Below, in pieces: positions 43,002 to 51,167 of a stretch of DNA of 64,000 bases. The number at the start of each line of letters is the position of its first letter. Position 1 is the stretch's first letter. A program made the translations under genes and the position numbers. The notes below the pieces were generated by a model. The model made no database searches. It was given only the letters and a program-made list of their open reading frames with translations, and was not told the origin of the DNA. Source of the DNA: Sphaerochaeta globosa str. Buddy (GTDB lineage: Bacteria; Spirochaetota; Spirochaetia; Sphaerochaetales; Sphaerochaetaceae); the NCBI RefSeq assembly GCF_000190435.1, contig NC_015152.1, positions 2,424,458 to 2,488,457 of the forward strand, in the 5' to 3' direction.

Positions 43002-43823
43002 ATGCTCACCTCGCAAGAACTGCAGCATCTATCGGATTTTGCCAAGGAAATACGCAAGAAAACCCTGTATACCATTGGAAATCTCGGTGTGGGGCACATC
43101 GGGGGTGCCCTTTCAATCGCCGAATTACTAGCATTGCTCTACGCAAAGGTGATGCGCATCGATCCCTCCAATCCTGGATGGAAAGACCGAGACCTCCTGG
43201 TATTGTCCAAAGGACATGCAGGCCCGGCCCTGTACGCCACACTGGCTCTCAAGGGCTACTTCCCCCTTTCCGAATTGGACACCCTCAACCAAGGGGGAAC
43301 CAACCTGCCCAGCCACTGCGACCGGACAAAGACGGTGGGAATCGACATGACTACCGGCTCGCTTGGGCAAGGTTTATCGGCAGCCTGCGGTCTTGCCTAT
43401 GCCAATCGCATAGACAAAAAAGATGCCTACGTCTATGCAGTCATCGGGGATGGGGAGAGCCAGGAAGGCCAGAACTGGGAGGCTGCAATGTTTGCTTCTC
43501 ATTACAAACTTTCCCACCTCATAGCGTTTACCGACAATAATAAAATGCAAATCGACGGCCTTACCGACGACATTATGAGCCTGGGGGACCTTGAACTGAA
43601 ATGGAAAAGCTTTGGATGGTACACCCAACGTGTCGATGGTCACAACCTTGAGGCCATGGAAACAGCCATCGAGCAGGCAAAGAACCAGAAAAATCTGCCC
43701 TCAATGATTATTCTTGACACAATAAAGGGCAAGGGAGCCTCCTTCTGCGAGAACAAGGTGACCAACCATAATATGAATTTCGACCTGCAAATCGCCAATC
43801 AGGCAATTGCTGAGCTGGGATAA
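43002..43823 (+). CDS. sqwG: Transketolase N-terminal subunit, candidate sulfofructose transketolase
   Basis: 273 aa, the thiamine-diphosphate-binding half of a split transketolase. 'GHIGGALSIAELLALLY', 'DLLVLSKGHAGPALYATLALKG' and the TPP/Mg motif 'GDGESQEGQNWEAAMFASHYKLSHLIAFTDNN' (GDG at 149-151, closing Asn near 180) are intact. With the next gene it should move C2 units from 6-deoxy-6-sulfofructose, then from 4-deoxy-4-sulfoerythrulose, to glyceraldehyde-3-phosphate. The role comes from gene context; the fold alone cannot separate it from ordinary split transketolases. Gene name from memory of the described SqwGH pair; which half bears G or H is uncertain. Confidence 0.85.
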   Translation: MLTSQELQHLSDFAKEIRKKTLYTIGNLGVGHIGGALSIAELLALLYAKVMRIDPSNPGWKDRDLLVLSKGHAGPALYATLALKGYFPLSELDTLNQGGTNLPSHCDRTKTVGIDMTTGSLGQGLSAACGLAYANRIDKKDAYVYAVIGDGESQEGQNWEAAMFASHYKLSHLIAFTDNNKMQIDGLTDDIMSLGDLELKWKSFGWYTQRVDGHNLEAMETAIEQAKNQKNLPSMIILDTIKGKGASFCENKVTNHNMNFDLQIANQAIAELG

Positions 43824-43833
43824 GGAGGATCAG

Positions 43834-44778
43834 ATGGAAACCAAAGAGATGCGAGCAGTATATTGCGACACCCTTATCGAGCTGGCTCAGTCGGATGAAA
43901 GGATCATGGTAGTCGAGGCCGATTTAATGCGGGCCAGCGGGACCATGTCCTTCAAGCAACAATTCCCCGACCGGGGGGTGGATGTCGGTGTCGCCGAAGC
44001 CAACCTGGTTGGAGTGAGTGCAGGCCTGAGTGCTGCAGGCAAGATACCGTTTGCAGCAACCTTCGGATGCTTCGCCTCAAGACGGGCTTTCGACCAGTTC
44101 TTCCTTTCGGCAAACTATGCAAAGCTGAATGTGAAATTGGTAGGCACCGATCCCGGTATCAGCGCAGCCTTCAACGGGGGAACCCACATGCCCTTTGAGG
44201 ATATCGGTCTGATGCGCATGATCCCGGGCCTCACCATTGTAGAGCCATCGGATCCGGTCAGCCTCAAGGCACTGCTGAAGGCCTGTGCATCCCATCAGGG
44301 TTGCACGTATATGCGCCTGCATCGCAAGGCGGTAGCACCAATCTATCAGAACGATGAAATGTTCGCATTGGGAAAGGGCAAGGTGCTTTGCGACGGTAGC
44401 GATGTCACCCTTATCGCCTTAGGAGCAATCCTGGTCCCTGAAGCGCTCAAGGCCAAGGATGAGCTGGCAAATATGGGCATCGAAGCTGCTGTTCTTGACA
44501 TGCATACCGTCAAACCCCTGGACGAGGAACTCGTTCTCTCCTATGCAAGGAAAACCGGTTGCATCGTCACCGCCGAGAACCATCAAACGGCGGGAGGCTT
44601 GGGAGCCGCTGTCGCAAACTTCCTAGCCAAAACCCACCCCACACCGATGGCAATGGTGGGTATTCAGGATGAGTTTGGCCAAGTAGGCACCCAAGGCTGG
44701 CTGCAACAGTATTATCATCTCACTGCAGAAGAAATTACGCGCAAGGCTCTTGCACTGGTCAAGAGCAAGAAGGAGTAA
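43834..44778 (+). CDS. sqwH: Transketolase C-terminal subunit, candidate sulfofructose transketolase
   Basis: 314 aa, the pyrimidine-binding half plus the C-terminal domain. ATG 43834 follows AAGGAGG, 10 bases after the N-subunit stop; an earlier in-frame start would overlap it. 'IMVVEADLMRASGTMSF' (cofactor-activating Glu region), 'VGVAEANLVGVSAGLSAAGKIPFAATFGCFASRRAFDQ', 'THMPFEDIGLMRMIPGLTIVEPSDP' and 'TAENHQTAGGLGAAVANFL' follow the split-transketolase pattern. It overlaps nothing but is followed by the RpiB-like gene after 3 bases. Confidence 0.85.
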   Translation: METKEMRAVYCDTLIELAQSDERIMVVEADLMRASGTMSFKQQFPDRGVDVGVAEANLVGVSAGLSAAGKIPFAATFGCFASRRAFDQFFLSANYAKLNVKLVGTDPGISAAFNGGTHMPFEDIGLMRMIPGLTIVEPSDPVSLKALLKACASHQGCTYMRLHRKAVAPIYQNDEMFALGKGKVLCDGSDVTLIALGAILVPEALKAKDELANMGIEAAVLDMHTVKPLDEELVLSYARKTGCIVTAENHQTAGGLGAAVANFLAKTHPTPMAMVGIQDEFGQVGTQGWLQQYYHLTAEEITRKALALVKSKKE

Positions 44779-44781
44779 CGT

Positions 44782-45252
44782 ATGACCATAGCAATTGCAA
44801 GCGATCTCAGTGGATTTCCCCTCAAGAAGGAACTGGTCGAGCATTTGAAAGAGAGTGGCTACACCGTCCTCGATTTCGGTATTGAAAACGAGAAAGAACC
44901 CCAGCCGTACTTCATTCAGGCCCCCAAAGTAGCCAAGGCCATCCAGCAAGGCAAAGCAGAAAAGGGAATTCTGATTTGTGGCACCGGGCAGGGAATGGCT
45001 ATTGTTGCAAACAAGCACAAAGGCATCTATGCCTGCGTGGTGGATGATATTTTCAGTGCAGAGCGATCCAAGATTGTGAACAATGCAAACGTCATCACCC
45101 TTGGCGGATGGATTACGGCACCGTTTGTCGGCAAGCAGATTGTCGATGCTTGGCTTGCTATGAGTTTTACCCAAAAAATGGAATTCAAGAAAGACTTTTT
45201 GACGAATGCCTTCGCCCAAGTACAAGCCATCGAAGAGGAGAACCTCAAATGA
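44782..45252 (+). CDS. sqwI: RpiB/LacAB-type isomerase with altered active site, candidate 4-deoxy-4-sulfoerythrose isomerase
   Basis: 156 aa. The RpiB fold is clear: 'IAIASDLSGFPLKKELVEHL' and 'KGILICGTGQGMAIVANKHKGI', with the catalytic base Cys66 at the same number as in E. coli RpiB. Residues that RpiB uses for ring opening and phosphate binding are changed: His10 to Leu9, His99 ('RQHND') to Val99 ('KIVNN'), and the C-terminal Arg pair is replaced. The proposed substrate is a four-carbon aldose without a free 4-OH, so it cannot form a ring and carries no phosphate, which explains these losses. AAGGAG precedes the ATG. It overlaps the next gene by 4 bases. Confidence 0.83.
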   Translation: MTIAIASDLSGFPLKKELVEHLKESGYTVLDFGIENEKEPQPYFIQAPKVAKAIQQGKAEKGILICGTGQGMAIVANKHKGIYACVVDDIFSAERSKIVNNANVITLGGWITAPFVGKQIVDAWLAMSFTQKMEFKKDFLTNAFAQVQAIEEENLK

Positions 45253-46418
45253 TGGAAAGCTTGCTCAGTGCGGTACCTATACTCAGTTTTACAGAACTGA
45301 ATGGCTCATCGCTTGCGCAACTGTTACGCTTTGCCTCGAAGAATGAAGCAAAGCTTAGCGTATGTGCCGTCATTGACAATGCTCCTATCCCGTACAAGGA
45401 TTGCTTGCTGAAGGAACTGAGTGAGTATGCAACTGTCCATGTATTTGATCAGGTCCAACCAAATCCCCAAACCGTAGATATCATGAGCATGTACGCCGAT
45501 CCTCGCTTTCTTGGTTGCGATGTTATTGTAGGCATCGGAGGAGGCAGCACCCTCGACTCCGCCAAGGCCCTGGCCATGCTCGCAACCAATGGGGGCGAAC
45601 TGGATGAATACCTTGGGAATCAGAGCAAGCGAAAAATTACCGAGCGCTCACGGACTTTGGTTCTGATACCTACCACCGCCGGCACGGGCTCGGAGGTAAC
45701 CAAGGTAGGTGTCTATACCGATGCTACAGGAAGGAAATACACCCTCGGCTCGCCTTTGATGATGGCACACGCGGCAGTCTTGGTTTCTTGTCTGCTGGAC
45801 AGCGTTCCTCCCTCACTCTGTGCAGCTACAGGCTTGGATGCCTTAGATCATGCCTTGGAGTCGATCTGGAACAAGAATAGTACCGCTCTTACTAAAATAG
45901 TTGCCCGAAATGCTGCCATTGAGATACTCGAAACACTCCCCAAGCTTTACGAGGCTATCAGAACAAACAATCCCAAGAAGCGCTCTCTCACACAGGCGAT
46001 GCTCAAAGCATCCACAAAAGCGGGAATCGCCTTCAACCTGACCGGTACGGCAGCCGGACACGCCATTTCTTTCATCCTCAGTGAAGAGTGGCATGTTCCC
46101 CACGGCCTTGCCTGTGCCTTCACGCTGCTGGAGGTTTTCGATTGGGCCGTGCAGGATGCAACGAACAAGATGGAACTTGCCTTGATCGGCAACCATTTTC
46201 ATCCAACGTTCAGTCAGGAGCAGGCTGTTATGGCTTTAAGAAGCGATATCGCCGCCCTGATGCAGGATCTTGCAATCCCTACACGCTTTTCAGACATCAA
46301 CGTAACACTTTCGGACATCACCGTTTTCGACCGCTGCCTTGACGATCCGAAGCTGCACAACCAGCGCCCGCCTCTTCAAAAAGAGGATCTGTATCGCATG
46401 CTTGAGGCAAAGCGGTGA
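45249..46418 (+). CDS. sqwF: Iron-containing alcohol dehydrogenase, candidate sulfoacetaldehyde reductase
   Basis: 389-aa group III dehydrogenase. The NAD loop 'GIGGGSTLDSAKALA' (GGGST at 97-101) and 'PTTAGTGSEVTKVGV' are present; Fe ligands lie in 'ATGLDALDHALES' (Asp, His), 'GHAISF' and 'HVPHG'. I start it at ATG 45249, overlapping the isomerase stop by 4 bases with GAGGAG upstream. In the operon it should reduce sulfoacetaldehyde to isethionate with NADH, regenerating NAD. Related reductases are known for taurine-fermenting bacteria. No aldehyde dehydrogenase or CoA ligase is next to it, so isethionate rather than sulfoacetate is the expected end product. Confidence 0.85.
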   Translation: MMESLLSAVPILSFTELNGSSLAQLLRFASKNEAKLSVCAVIDNAPIPYKDCLLKELSEYATVHVFDQVQPNPQTVDIMSMYADPRFLGCDVIVGIGGGSTLDSAKALAMLATNGGELDEYLGNQSKRKITERSRTLVLIPTTAGTGSEVTKVGVYTDATGRKYTLGSPLMMAHAAVLVSCLLDSVPPSLCAATGLDALDHALESIWNKNSTALTKIVARNAAIEILETLPKLYEAIRTNNPKKRSLTQAMLKASTKAGIAFNLTGTAAGHAISFILSEEWHVPHGLACAFTLLEVFDWAVQDATNKMELALIGNHFHPTFSQEQAVMALRSDIAALMQDLAIPTRFSDINVTLSDITVFDRCLDDPKLHNQRPPLQKEDLYRMLEAKR

Positions 46419-47158
46419 GCGCCATCCTGGCAAGCGGGGTGGTGGTCCTCATCACCCACGCCCTGGAAGCCGTGACCGGGTTTGGTTGTGCAGTCTTGGC
46501 CATGCCCTTCGTCAGCGCCCTGCTTGGTGTGAAGACGGCCGTGAAGGTCATTACCATCCTTGCATGGCTGTTGGCTTTGTATCTGGCCGTACGCAATTAC
46601 CGAAAGATCAACTTCAAACAGTATGCAATCATCACTGCATGCATGCTAGCCGGCCTTCCAGCGGGTATGTATCTCTTCCGCAGCCAGGATACGACAGCTC
46701 TCTCCTTCATTCTCGCGATATTCATTGTCTTCGTTTCAGTGAGTCAGCTCTACCGACTTTTACGCACGAAGCAAACCGGTAGCATTCCTACCGGAAAAGC
46801 TGCAATACCCTACTATCTCCTGCTTGTCCTGGGAGGCATCGTGCATGGCCTGTTCTCCTCAGGGGGACCCTTGGTGGTATTGTATGCCACCCGCGCCCTC
46901 CCTGATAAGGGATCGTTTCGAGCGACGCTGTGCCTGCTCTGGACAACGCTCAATACCATCATTATCGCTACCTACCTAAGCGAAGGCTCACTCGATCAGA
47001 CTACGCTTACAACAACCGCCCTTCTCATTCCTTTTGTCGTAGTGGGAGTAGTCATCGGTGAACGGGTACACGACAAAGTCGATGGGAGAAAGTTCTCCCT
47101 CATTGTCTTTTCCATGCTATTGTTGACCGGAATCTTCATGTTGGCATTCACGAGGTAA
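46415..47158 (+). CDS. TauE/SafE-family exporter, candidate isethionate exporter
   Basis: 247-aa membrane protein with about eight helices in two halves. The family repeats are visible: 'HALEAVTGFGCAVLAMPFVSALLGVKTAVKVI' in the N-half and 'LVLGGIVHGLFSSGGPLVVLYATRALPDKGSFRATLCLLWT' in the C-half. GTG start overlaps the dehydrogenase stop by 4 bases (GTGA). TauE/SafE proteins export sulfonates or sulfite; here the C2 sulfonate end product is the likely cargo. Confidence 0.87.
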   Translation: MSAILASGVVVLITHALEAVTGFGCAVLAMPFVSALLGVKTAVKVITILAWLLALYLAVRNYRKINFKQYAIITACMLAGLPAGMYLFRSQDTTALSFILAIFIVFVSVSQLYRLLRTKQTGSIPTGKAAIPYYLLLVLGGIVHGLFSSGGPLVVLYATRALPDKGSFRATLCLLWTTLNTIIIATYLSEGSLDQTTLTTTALLIPFVVVGVVIGERVHDKVDGRKFSLIVFSMLLLTGIFMLAFTR

Positions 47159-47161
47159 ATC

Positions 47162-47863
47162 ATGCAATCGAGTTTTTATCACATTCCTTGTGCCCTTATC
47201 AGTGCGAATCCCCATCTCATGATTCATCGCATCGACTCTTCCCGGTTCTCCCAGTATGGAACCTTGCTTCCTTCCCTTTGCGTACAGGAGCTTATTGCAT
47301 CACAAGAAAAGCTGACAACCATTCCAAAAGAGGGGAACATATATGTGGCCTCCCTTGCTGAGCTTGAAGCACTTCCAGAAACAAGGAATATGGAGACCTA
47401 CTTTGCAGGACAACCGATCCAAGTGGGATATTGCAATGGACGCAACACCTCCATCAACGGGGCGGAGTACCACAAAAGCCCCGAGCTGTTTATCGCAGTA
47501 ACCGACTGCCTGCAATTTCTCACGCCTTTCAGCCAACTCAAAGATTTTTCTTCAGTCCATACAAACAGTGCTGAACTCTTTTACTTTCCCAAGGGTTCGG
47601 TTGCCCTTATCAAGGAGAGGGTGTTGCACCTTGCCCCCCTTTGTGTTCACAAGGAGGGTTTCAAGTCCATCATCGTCCTGCCCAAGGGGACCAATGAGCC
47701 GTTGGACAAGGAGCTTCAGAAAGACCCGAGCTGCGAGGAAGACAGACTTTTGTTCAAACAAAACAAATGGATGCTTGCTCACCCGGCTAGAGTCCAACTT
47801 ACTTCCCAGGGGGTCGTGGTGGGACTTGAAGGTGAAAATCTGAGTATCAATCCTTTGGCATAA
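47162..47863 (+). CDS. DUF4867-family protein of unknown function in the sulfoquinovose operon
   Basis: 233 aa. I recognise the DUF4867 pattern: 'FSQYGTLL', 'YFAGQPIQVGYCNGRNTSINGAEYHKSPELFIAVTDCLQFL' (EYHKSPE at 102-108), 'AELFYFPKGSVALIKERVLHLAPLCV' and 'GFKSIIVLPKGTN'. The 'EYHKxxE' stretch and the later 'LHLAP' give His and Glu residues that could bind a metal in a cupin-like barrel. The catalytic role is not known to me. It starts 3 bases after the exporter gene, and DUF4867 proteins are also present, as I recall, in sulfoglycolytic clusters of Bacillus, which points to a sulfosugar-specific job such as mutarotation or isomerisation (inference). Confidence 0.85.
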   Translation: MQSSFYHIPCALISANPHLMIHRIDSSRFSQYGTLLPSLCVQELIASQEKLTTIPKEGNIYVASLAELEALPETRNMETYFAGQPIQVGYCNGRNTSINGAEYHKSPELFIAVTDCLQFLTPFSQLKDFSSVHTNSAELFYFPKGSVALIKERVLHLAPLCVHKEGFKSIIVLPKGTNEPLDKELQKDPSCEEDRLLFKQNKWMLAHPARVQLTSQGVVVGLEGENLSINPLA

Positions 47864-47869
47864 AGAAAC

Positions 47870-47934
47870 GACCGGCCCTCCAAAGGCCGGTCTGACAGCT
47901 AAGGACACTGAAGGCCGCTTATAGCGGCCTTCAG
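47870..47934. terminator. Two hairpins between the SQ operon and the RecA-like gene
   Basis: First: GACCGGCC (47870-47877) with GGCCGGTC (47885-47892). Second: CTGAAGGCCGCT (47908-47919) with AGCGGCCTTCAG (47923-47934), a perfect 12-bp stem with a 3-base loop. Neither has a strong T-run. They sit between convergent genes and may end transcription from either side. Confidence 0.6.
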
Positions 47935-47941
47935 GTGAACA

Positions 47942-48649
47942 TTACTTGGAAATAAGCATAGTCTTGGGATCAAGACTGACGCCCATAGGCTTTTCGACCA
48001 TCCCCCCATGAGACTTCACAGCAGTCATGACTACCTTGTCACGCTCCTCATTGTAAATGAGTCCGATAAGGACGTCGATCAGGTTGATGTATTTGAGCAT
48101 GGTATTGGGAACACCATACTTGTCGTATACTACATCTGCACGAACCGGTGATACACTGAACCATACCTCCAGATTCATGCTCTCGGCAAACTGTTTGATT
48201 TTTCTAACATCATCCTCGGTTGCGATGGTTAGCTTGTACCCATCGAAAAGAATGGCGTCAGCTTTGAAAGAACCATGCTTGATCAAGGTTTCCAAGCTGG
48301 AAAGCACCTTTTCAATGGTGACATTTTCCTGACTGAAATTCATGACCACACGGTTTGAGAGAATATTATTGTACACGGATGCAGCATCATCGAGGCTGCG
48401 TCCCTCGGAGACTTCCCGGAAAACTTCTTTATACCAATTGATGACATGCTCAACATTGCCGGAAAAGGAAACGTGGATTACATGCTCCCCTCTGAGCAGT
48501 TTATCGGTAGCCAGGTGGACCAGACATGCTGTTTTCCCAACTCCGTGACGAGAAACGAGGACACCGAGGTTTCCACGACCGAGCCCGCCGCCCAGTGACT
48601 CATCAAAAACGCGAAGAGGACTCAAGTCGTTCAACTCTTGAATTTCCAT
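47942..48649 (-). CDS. Orphan RecA/KaiC-like P-loop ATPase
   Basis: 235 aa. The RecA/KaiC form is seen: 'FDESLGGGLGRGNLGVLVSRHGVGKTACLVHLA' with an atypical Walker A, SRHGVGKT at 33-40 (Ser where Gly is usual), 'EHVIHVSFSGNVEHVINWYKEVF' and a Walker B-like strand 'KADAILFDGYKL'. No DNA-binding or helicase extension is present. ATG 48649 has GGAGGTGAG upstream. Similar short ATPases occur in spirochaete genomes without known function, as far as I can recall. No neighbour gives a clue. Confidence 0.75.
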   Translation of the reverse strand: MEIQELNDLSPLRVFDESLGGGLGRGNLGVLVSRHGVGKTACLVHLATDKLLRGEHVIHVSFSGNVEHVINWYKEVFREVSEGRSLDDAASVYNNILSNRVVMNFSQENVTIEKVLSSLETLIKHGSFKADAILFDGYKLTIATEDDVRKIKQFAESMNLEVWFSVSPVRADVVYDKYGVPNTMLKYINLIDVLIGLIYNEERDKVVMTAVKSHGGMVEKPMGVSLDPKTMLISK

Positions 48650-48740
48650 AGTGCTCACCTCCAAGTAGTATTTAGGTTCACCCTCAGTATACTATGGAAA
48701 TTGCCGATTGGGTACTTTTTTACGCATAGGCGCAAAGAAG

Positions 48741-48774
48741 AGCCCCCAACCGGAGGTATCTCCTTTTGGGGGCT
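48741..48774 (-). terminator. Terminator of fusA
   Basis: AGCCCCCAA (48741-48749) pairs with TTGGGGGCT (48766-48774) to form a 9-bp stem; read on the minus strand it is followed by CTTCTTTG. Confidence 0.82.
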
Positions 48775-48795
48775 TGGATGAAAAGCTAAAAGAAT

Positions 48796-50904
48796 TTACT
48801 TCTGCTCTTTCCTTCGCTTCTCCTGATAATCCTTCTTCAGCTGTTCGGAAACACCGGAAGGTACGCGACCGTATTTGCCCAGTTCCATCGTGAACTCGCC
48901 CTTACCTTGGGTAAGAGAACGAAGCACAGTGGAGTAACCGAACATCTCGGCGAGGGGTACTTCTGCAATAACGGTACACATGGCATTATCCTCGGTAGAG
49001 CCGACAATAAGACCACGTCTTTGGTTGATCGAAGCGAACACTCCACCTTGGAACTCGTTCGGAGCAACAACCTCAACCTTCATAATCGGCTCGAGGATAA
49101 CCGGCTTTGCCTTCTCAAAGGCTTCGCGGAATGCACCCAAAGCAGCTGTCTGGAAAGCTTGGTCGGAAGAGTCAACCGGGTGCCAGGCACCATCGTTGAC
49201 TACTGCCTTGACGCCGATGACCGGGAAACCAACCTGGCTGCCCTTCTTGACGGCCATCTGGAAGCCCTTGTCGCAGGAAGGAATATACTCGGTCGGGATG
49301 GCACCACCCTTAACCTCGTCAGAGAACTCGTACGGCTTATATTCTTCACCTTCCACCGGATCAGGAAGCGGCTCGAAATAACCGGCAACACGTGCATACT
49401 GACCGGATCCACCAGTCTGCTTCTTGTGGGTGTAGTTGAAGTCAGCACGGGCAGTAATGGCTTCACGGTAGGCAACTTCAGGTTGACCAACCTCGACCTC
49501 TGCCTTGTACTCACGCTTCATACGCTCAACATAGACTTCAAGGTGCAATTCGCCCATACCTTGGATGATGGTCTGGTTGGACTCGGGGTCCACGAAACTG
49601 CGGAACGTCGGGTCTTCCTTAGTGAAGCGGTTCAATGCCTTACCCATGTTGTCGGCAGCCTTCTTGTCAATCGGCTTGATGGCCAATGAGATAACAGGGG
49701 TGGGGACATACATGGAGGACAGTGAGTAGTTGAGCTTCGGATCGCAGAACGTGTCACCACTTGCGCATTCGATACCGAAGAGGGCAGCAATCTCACCGCA
49801 ACCGGCTTCAGTCAAGTCTTCCATCGCAGCGGCGTGCATACGAATCAAACGACCTACGCGGAACTTTTTCTTTGAACGGGTGTTGTACAGTTCGTCGCCC
49901 TTCTTCACCTTGCCCTGATAGACACGGACATAGGTGAGCTGGCCGTACTGACCATCCTCAAGCTTGAAAGCAAGAATGACAGGAGGCATATCTTCAGTAG
50001 ACTGGAGAATCACTTCGGTCTCGTTCTTGTCAAGGTCCAATGCCCTGTTCACAACTTCGGTCGGATTGGGCAGGAAACTCACTACAGCATCAAGCAACGG
50101 CTGGATACCCTTGTTCTTGTAAGCTGAACCCATGAATACCGGGCACAGCTCAAGACGGATGGTAGCCTCACGGATTGCCTTCTGCAGCAATTCAACGGTT
50201 ACCTTATCCTCAAGCATGGCTTCCATCAACTCGTCAGAACTCATGGAAACACCGTCGAGCAACTCCTCGCGTCGGGCAAGAGCCTCTTCCATAAGATTGG
50301 CGGGAATCTCTGCTTCGCGAACCTGGTCAGCATTCTCGCCTGCATCGAAATAGAGTGCCTTCATGGAAATCAAGTCGACCACACCTTCAAGGCGGTCTTC
50401 AAGGCCGATGGGAATCTGCATGAGAACGGCATTCAACCCGAGCTTCTCAACCAGCTGTTTCTTGACGCGGTACGGATTGGCACCGGTTCGGTCACACTTG
50501 TTGATAAAGGCAATGCGGGGAACATGGTAACGCTTCATCTGTCGGTCGACAGTGATAGACTGGCTCTGTACACCACCTACGGAACAAAGGACCAAAACTG
50601 CACCGTCAAGAACACGCAGTGAACGTTCTACCTCGATAGTAAAGTCGACGTGGCCCGGAGTATCGATAACGTTGATTTCCGTTCCTTTCCAATTGACGTT
50701 AGTTGCAGCAGAGGCGATCGTAATGCCTCGTTCTCGCTCGAGCTCCATGCTATCCATGGTGGCGCCAACGCCATCCTTACCACGAACTTCGTGAATTTCG
50801 TGGATCTTATTGCAGTAGTAGAGGATGCGTTCGGAGAGAGTCGTCTTTCCCGAGTCAATATGGGCACTGATTCCGATGTTCCTCAAGTTTTGCAAACTAG
50901 CCAT
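48796..50904 (-). CDS. fusA: Elongation factor G (mitochondrial-like/spd type)
   Basis: 702-aa translational GTPase that moves tRNAs and mRNA through the ribosome. G1 '[13 protein letters not shown]' (residues 11-23) has Ser-Ala-His-Ile-Asp-Ser as in mitochondrial EF-G1 and the spirochaete/planctomycete (spd) EF-G1 group rather than 'GIMAHIDAGKTTT' of classical EF-G. G2 'RGITI', G3 'DTPGHVDF' and G4 'NKCDRTGA' are intact, as are domain IV 'GGSGQYARV' and C-terminal '[20 protein letters not shown]'. It stands alone, without rpsL/rpsG/tuf. AGAGG lies before the ATG, and a structured leader precedes it. Confidence 0.95.
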   Translation of the reverse strand: MASLQNLRNIGISAHIDSGKTTLSERILYYCNKIHEIHEVRGKDGVGATMDSMELERERGITIASAATNVNWKGTEINVIDTPGHVDFTIEVERSLRVLDGAVLVLCSVGGVQSQSITVDRQMKRYHVPRIAFINKCDRTGANPYRVKKQLVEKLGLNAVLMQIPIGLEDRLEGVVDLISMKALYFDAGENADQVREAEIPANLMEEALARREELLDGVSMSSDELMEAMLEDKVTVELLQKAIREATIRLELCPVFMGSAYKNKGIQPLLDAVVSFLPNPTEVVNRALDLDKNETEVILQSTEDMPPVILAFKLEDGQYGQLTYVRVYQGKVKKGDELYNTRSKKKFRVGRLIRMHAAAMEDLTEAGCGEIAALFGIECASGDTFCDPKLNYSLSSMYVPTPVISLAIKPIDKKAADNMGKALNRFTKEDPTFRSFVDPESNQTIIQGMGELHLEVYVERMKREYKAEVEVGQPEVAYREAITARADFNYTHKKQTGGSGQYARVAGYFEPLPDPVEGEEYKPYEFSDEVKGGAIPTEYIPSCDKGFQMAVKKGSQVGFPVIGVKAVVNDGAWHPVDSSDQAFQTAALGAFREAFEKAKPVILEPIMKVEVVAPNEFQGGVFASINQRRGLIVGSTEDNAMCTVIAEVPLAEMFGYSTVLRSLTQGKGEFTMELGKYGRVPSGVSEQLKKDYQEKRRKEQK

Positions 50905-50925
50905 TCTGTATAACCTCTATAAAAT

Positions 50926-51100
50926 AGAATAAAAACGAATCCACAGGTATCCCTGCAGTACCAAACAATGCCTGACGGGAAAGGGCTTTCTTCCTTACAC
51001 ACATCAGGTTAACATCTGAAGGGAGTGGAAGGGACGAAGAAGTAACTCAGCTGTCCCACCGTACCTCGTGGATAATAATATATCTGCTTATTTTGTGCAA
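50926..51100 (-). ncRNA. Candidate structured leader or small RNA upstream of fusA
   Basis: On the minus strand TTGCAC (51095-51100), 17 bases, TATTAT (51072-51077) make a near-consensus promoter. The RNA would start near 51066 and run about 135 bases to GTTTTTATTC (around 50927-50936). The ends pair: AGGTA (51062-51066) with TACCT (50945-50949), extendable outward by CCAC/GTGG. Inside follow AGT(T)AC with GTACT, CTTCTTC with GAAGAAAG, and an apical TCAG/CTGA hairpin (51004-51019), giving a long interrupted rod. It could be an attenuating fusA leader or an independent 6S-like RNA; I cannot fold it quantitatively. Confidence 0.45.
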
Positions 51101-51167
51101 TCCCTTTTCCCAATACAATCCTTTTCCGACTCGACACTTGTGTGATACAATGGCTTTGAGGTGTGCC

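Noticed and set aside
43002-45252. Ordinary pentose-phosphate role for the split transketolase and RpiB-like gene
   Set aside because: The RpiB-like protein lacks ring-opening His and phosphate Arg residues, and the operon continues with a sulfonate-type exporter and an aldehyde reductase, regulated together with a sulfoquinovosidase.
48907-49689. 260-aa plus-strand open frame within fusA
   Set aside because: Antisense to the conserved domains III-V of EF-G; shadow frame.
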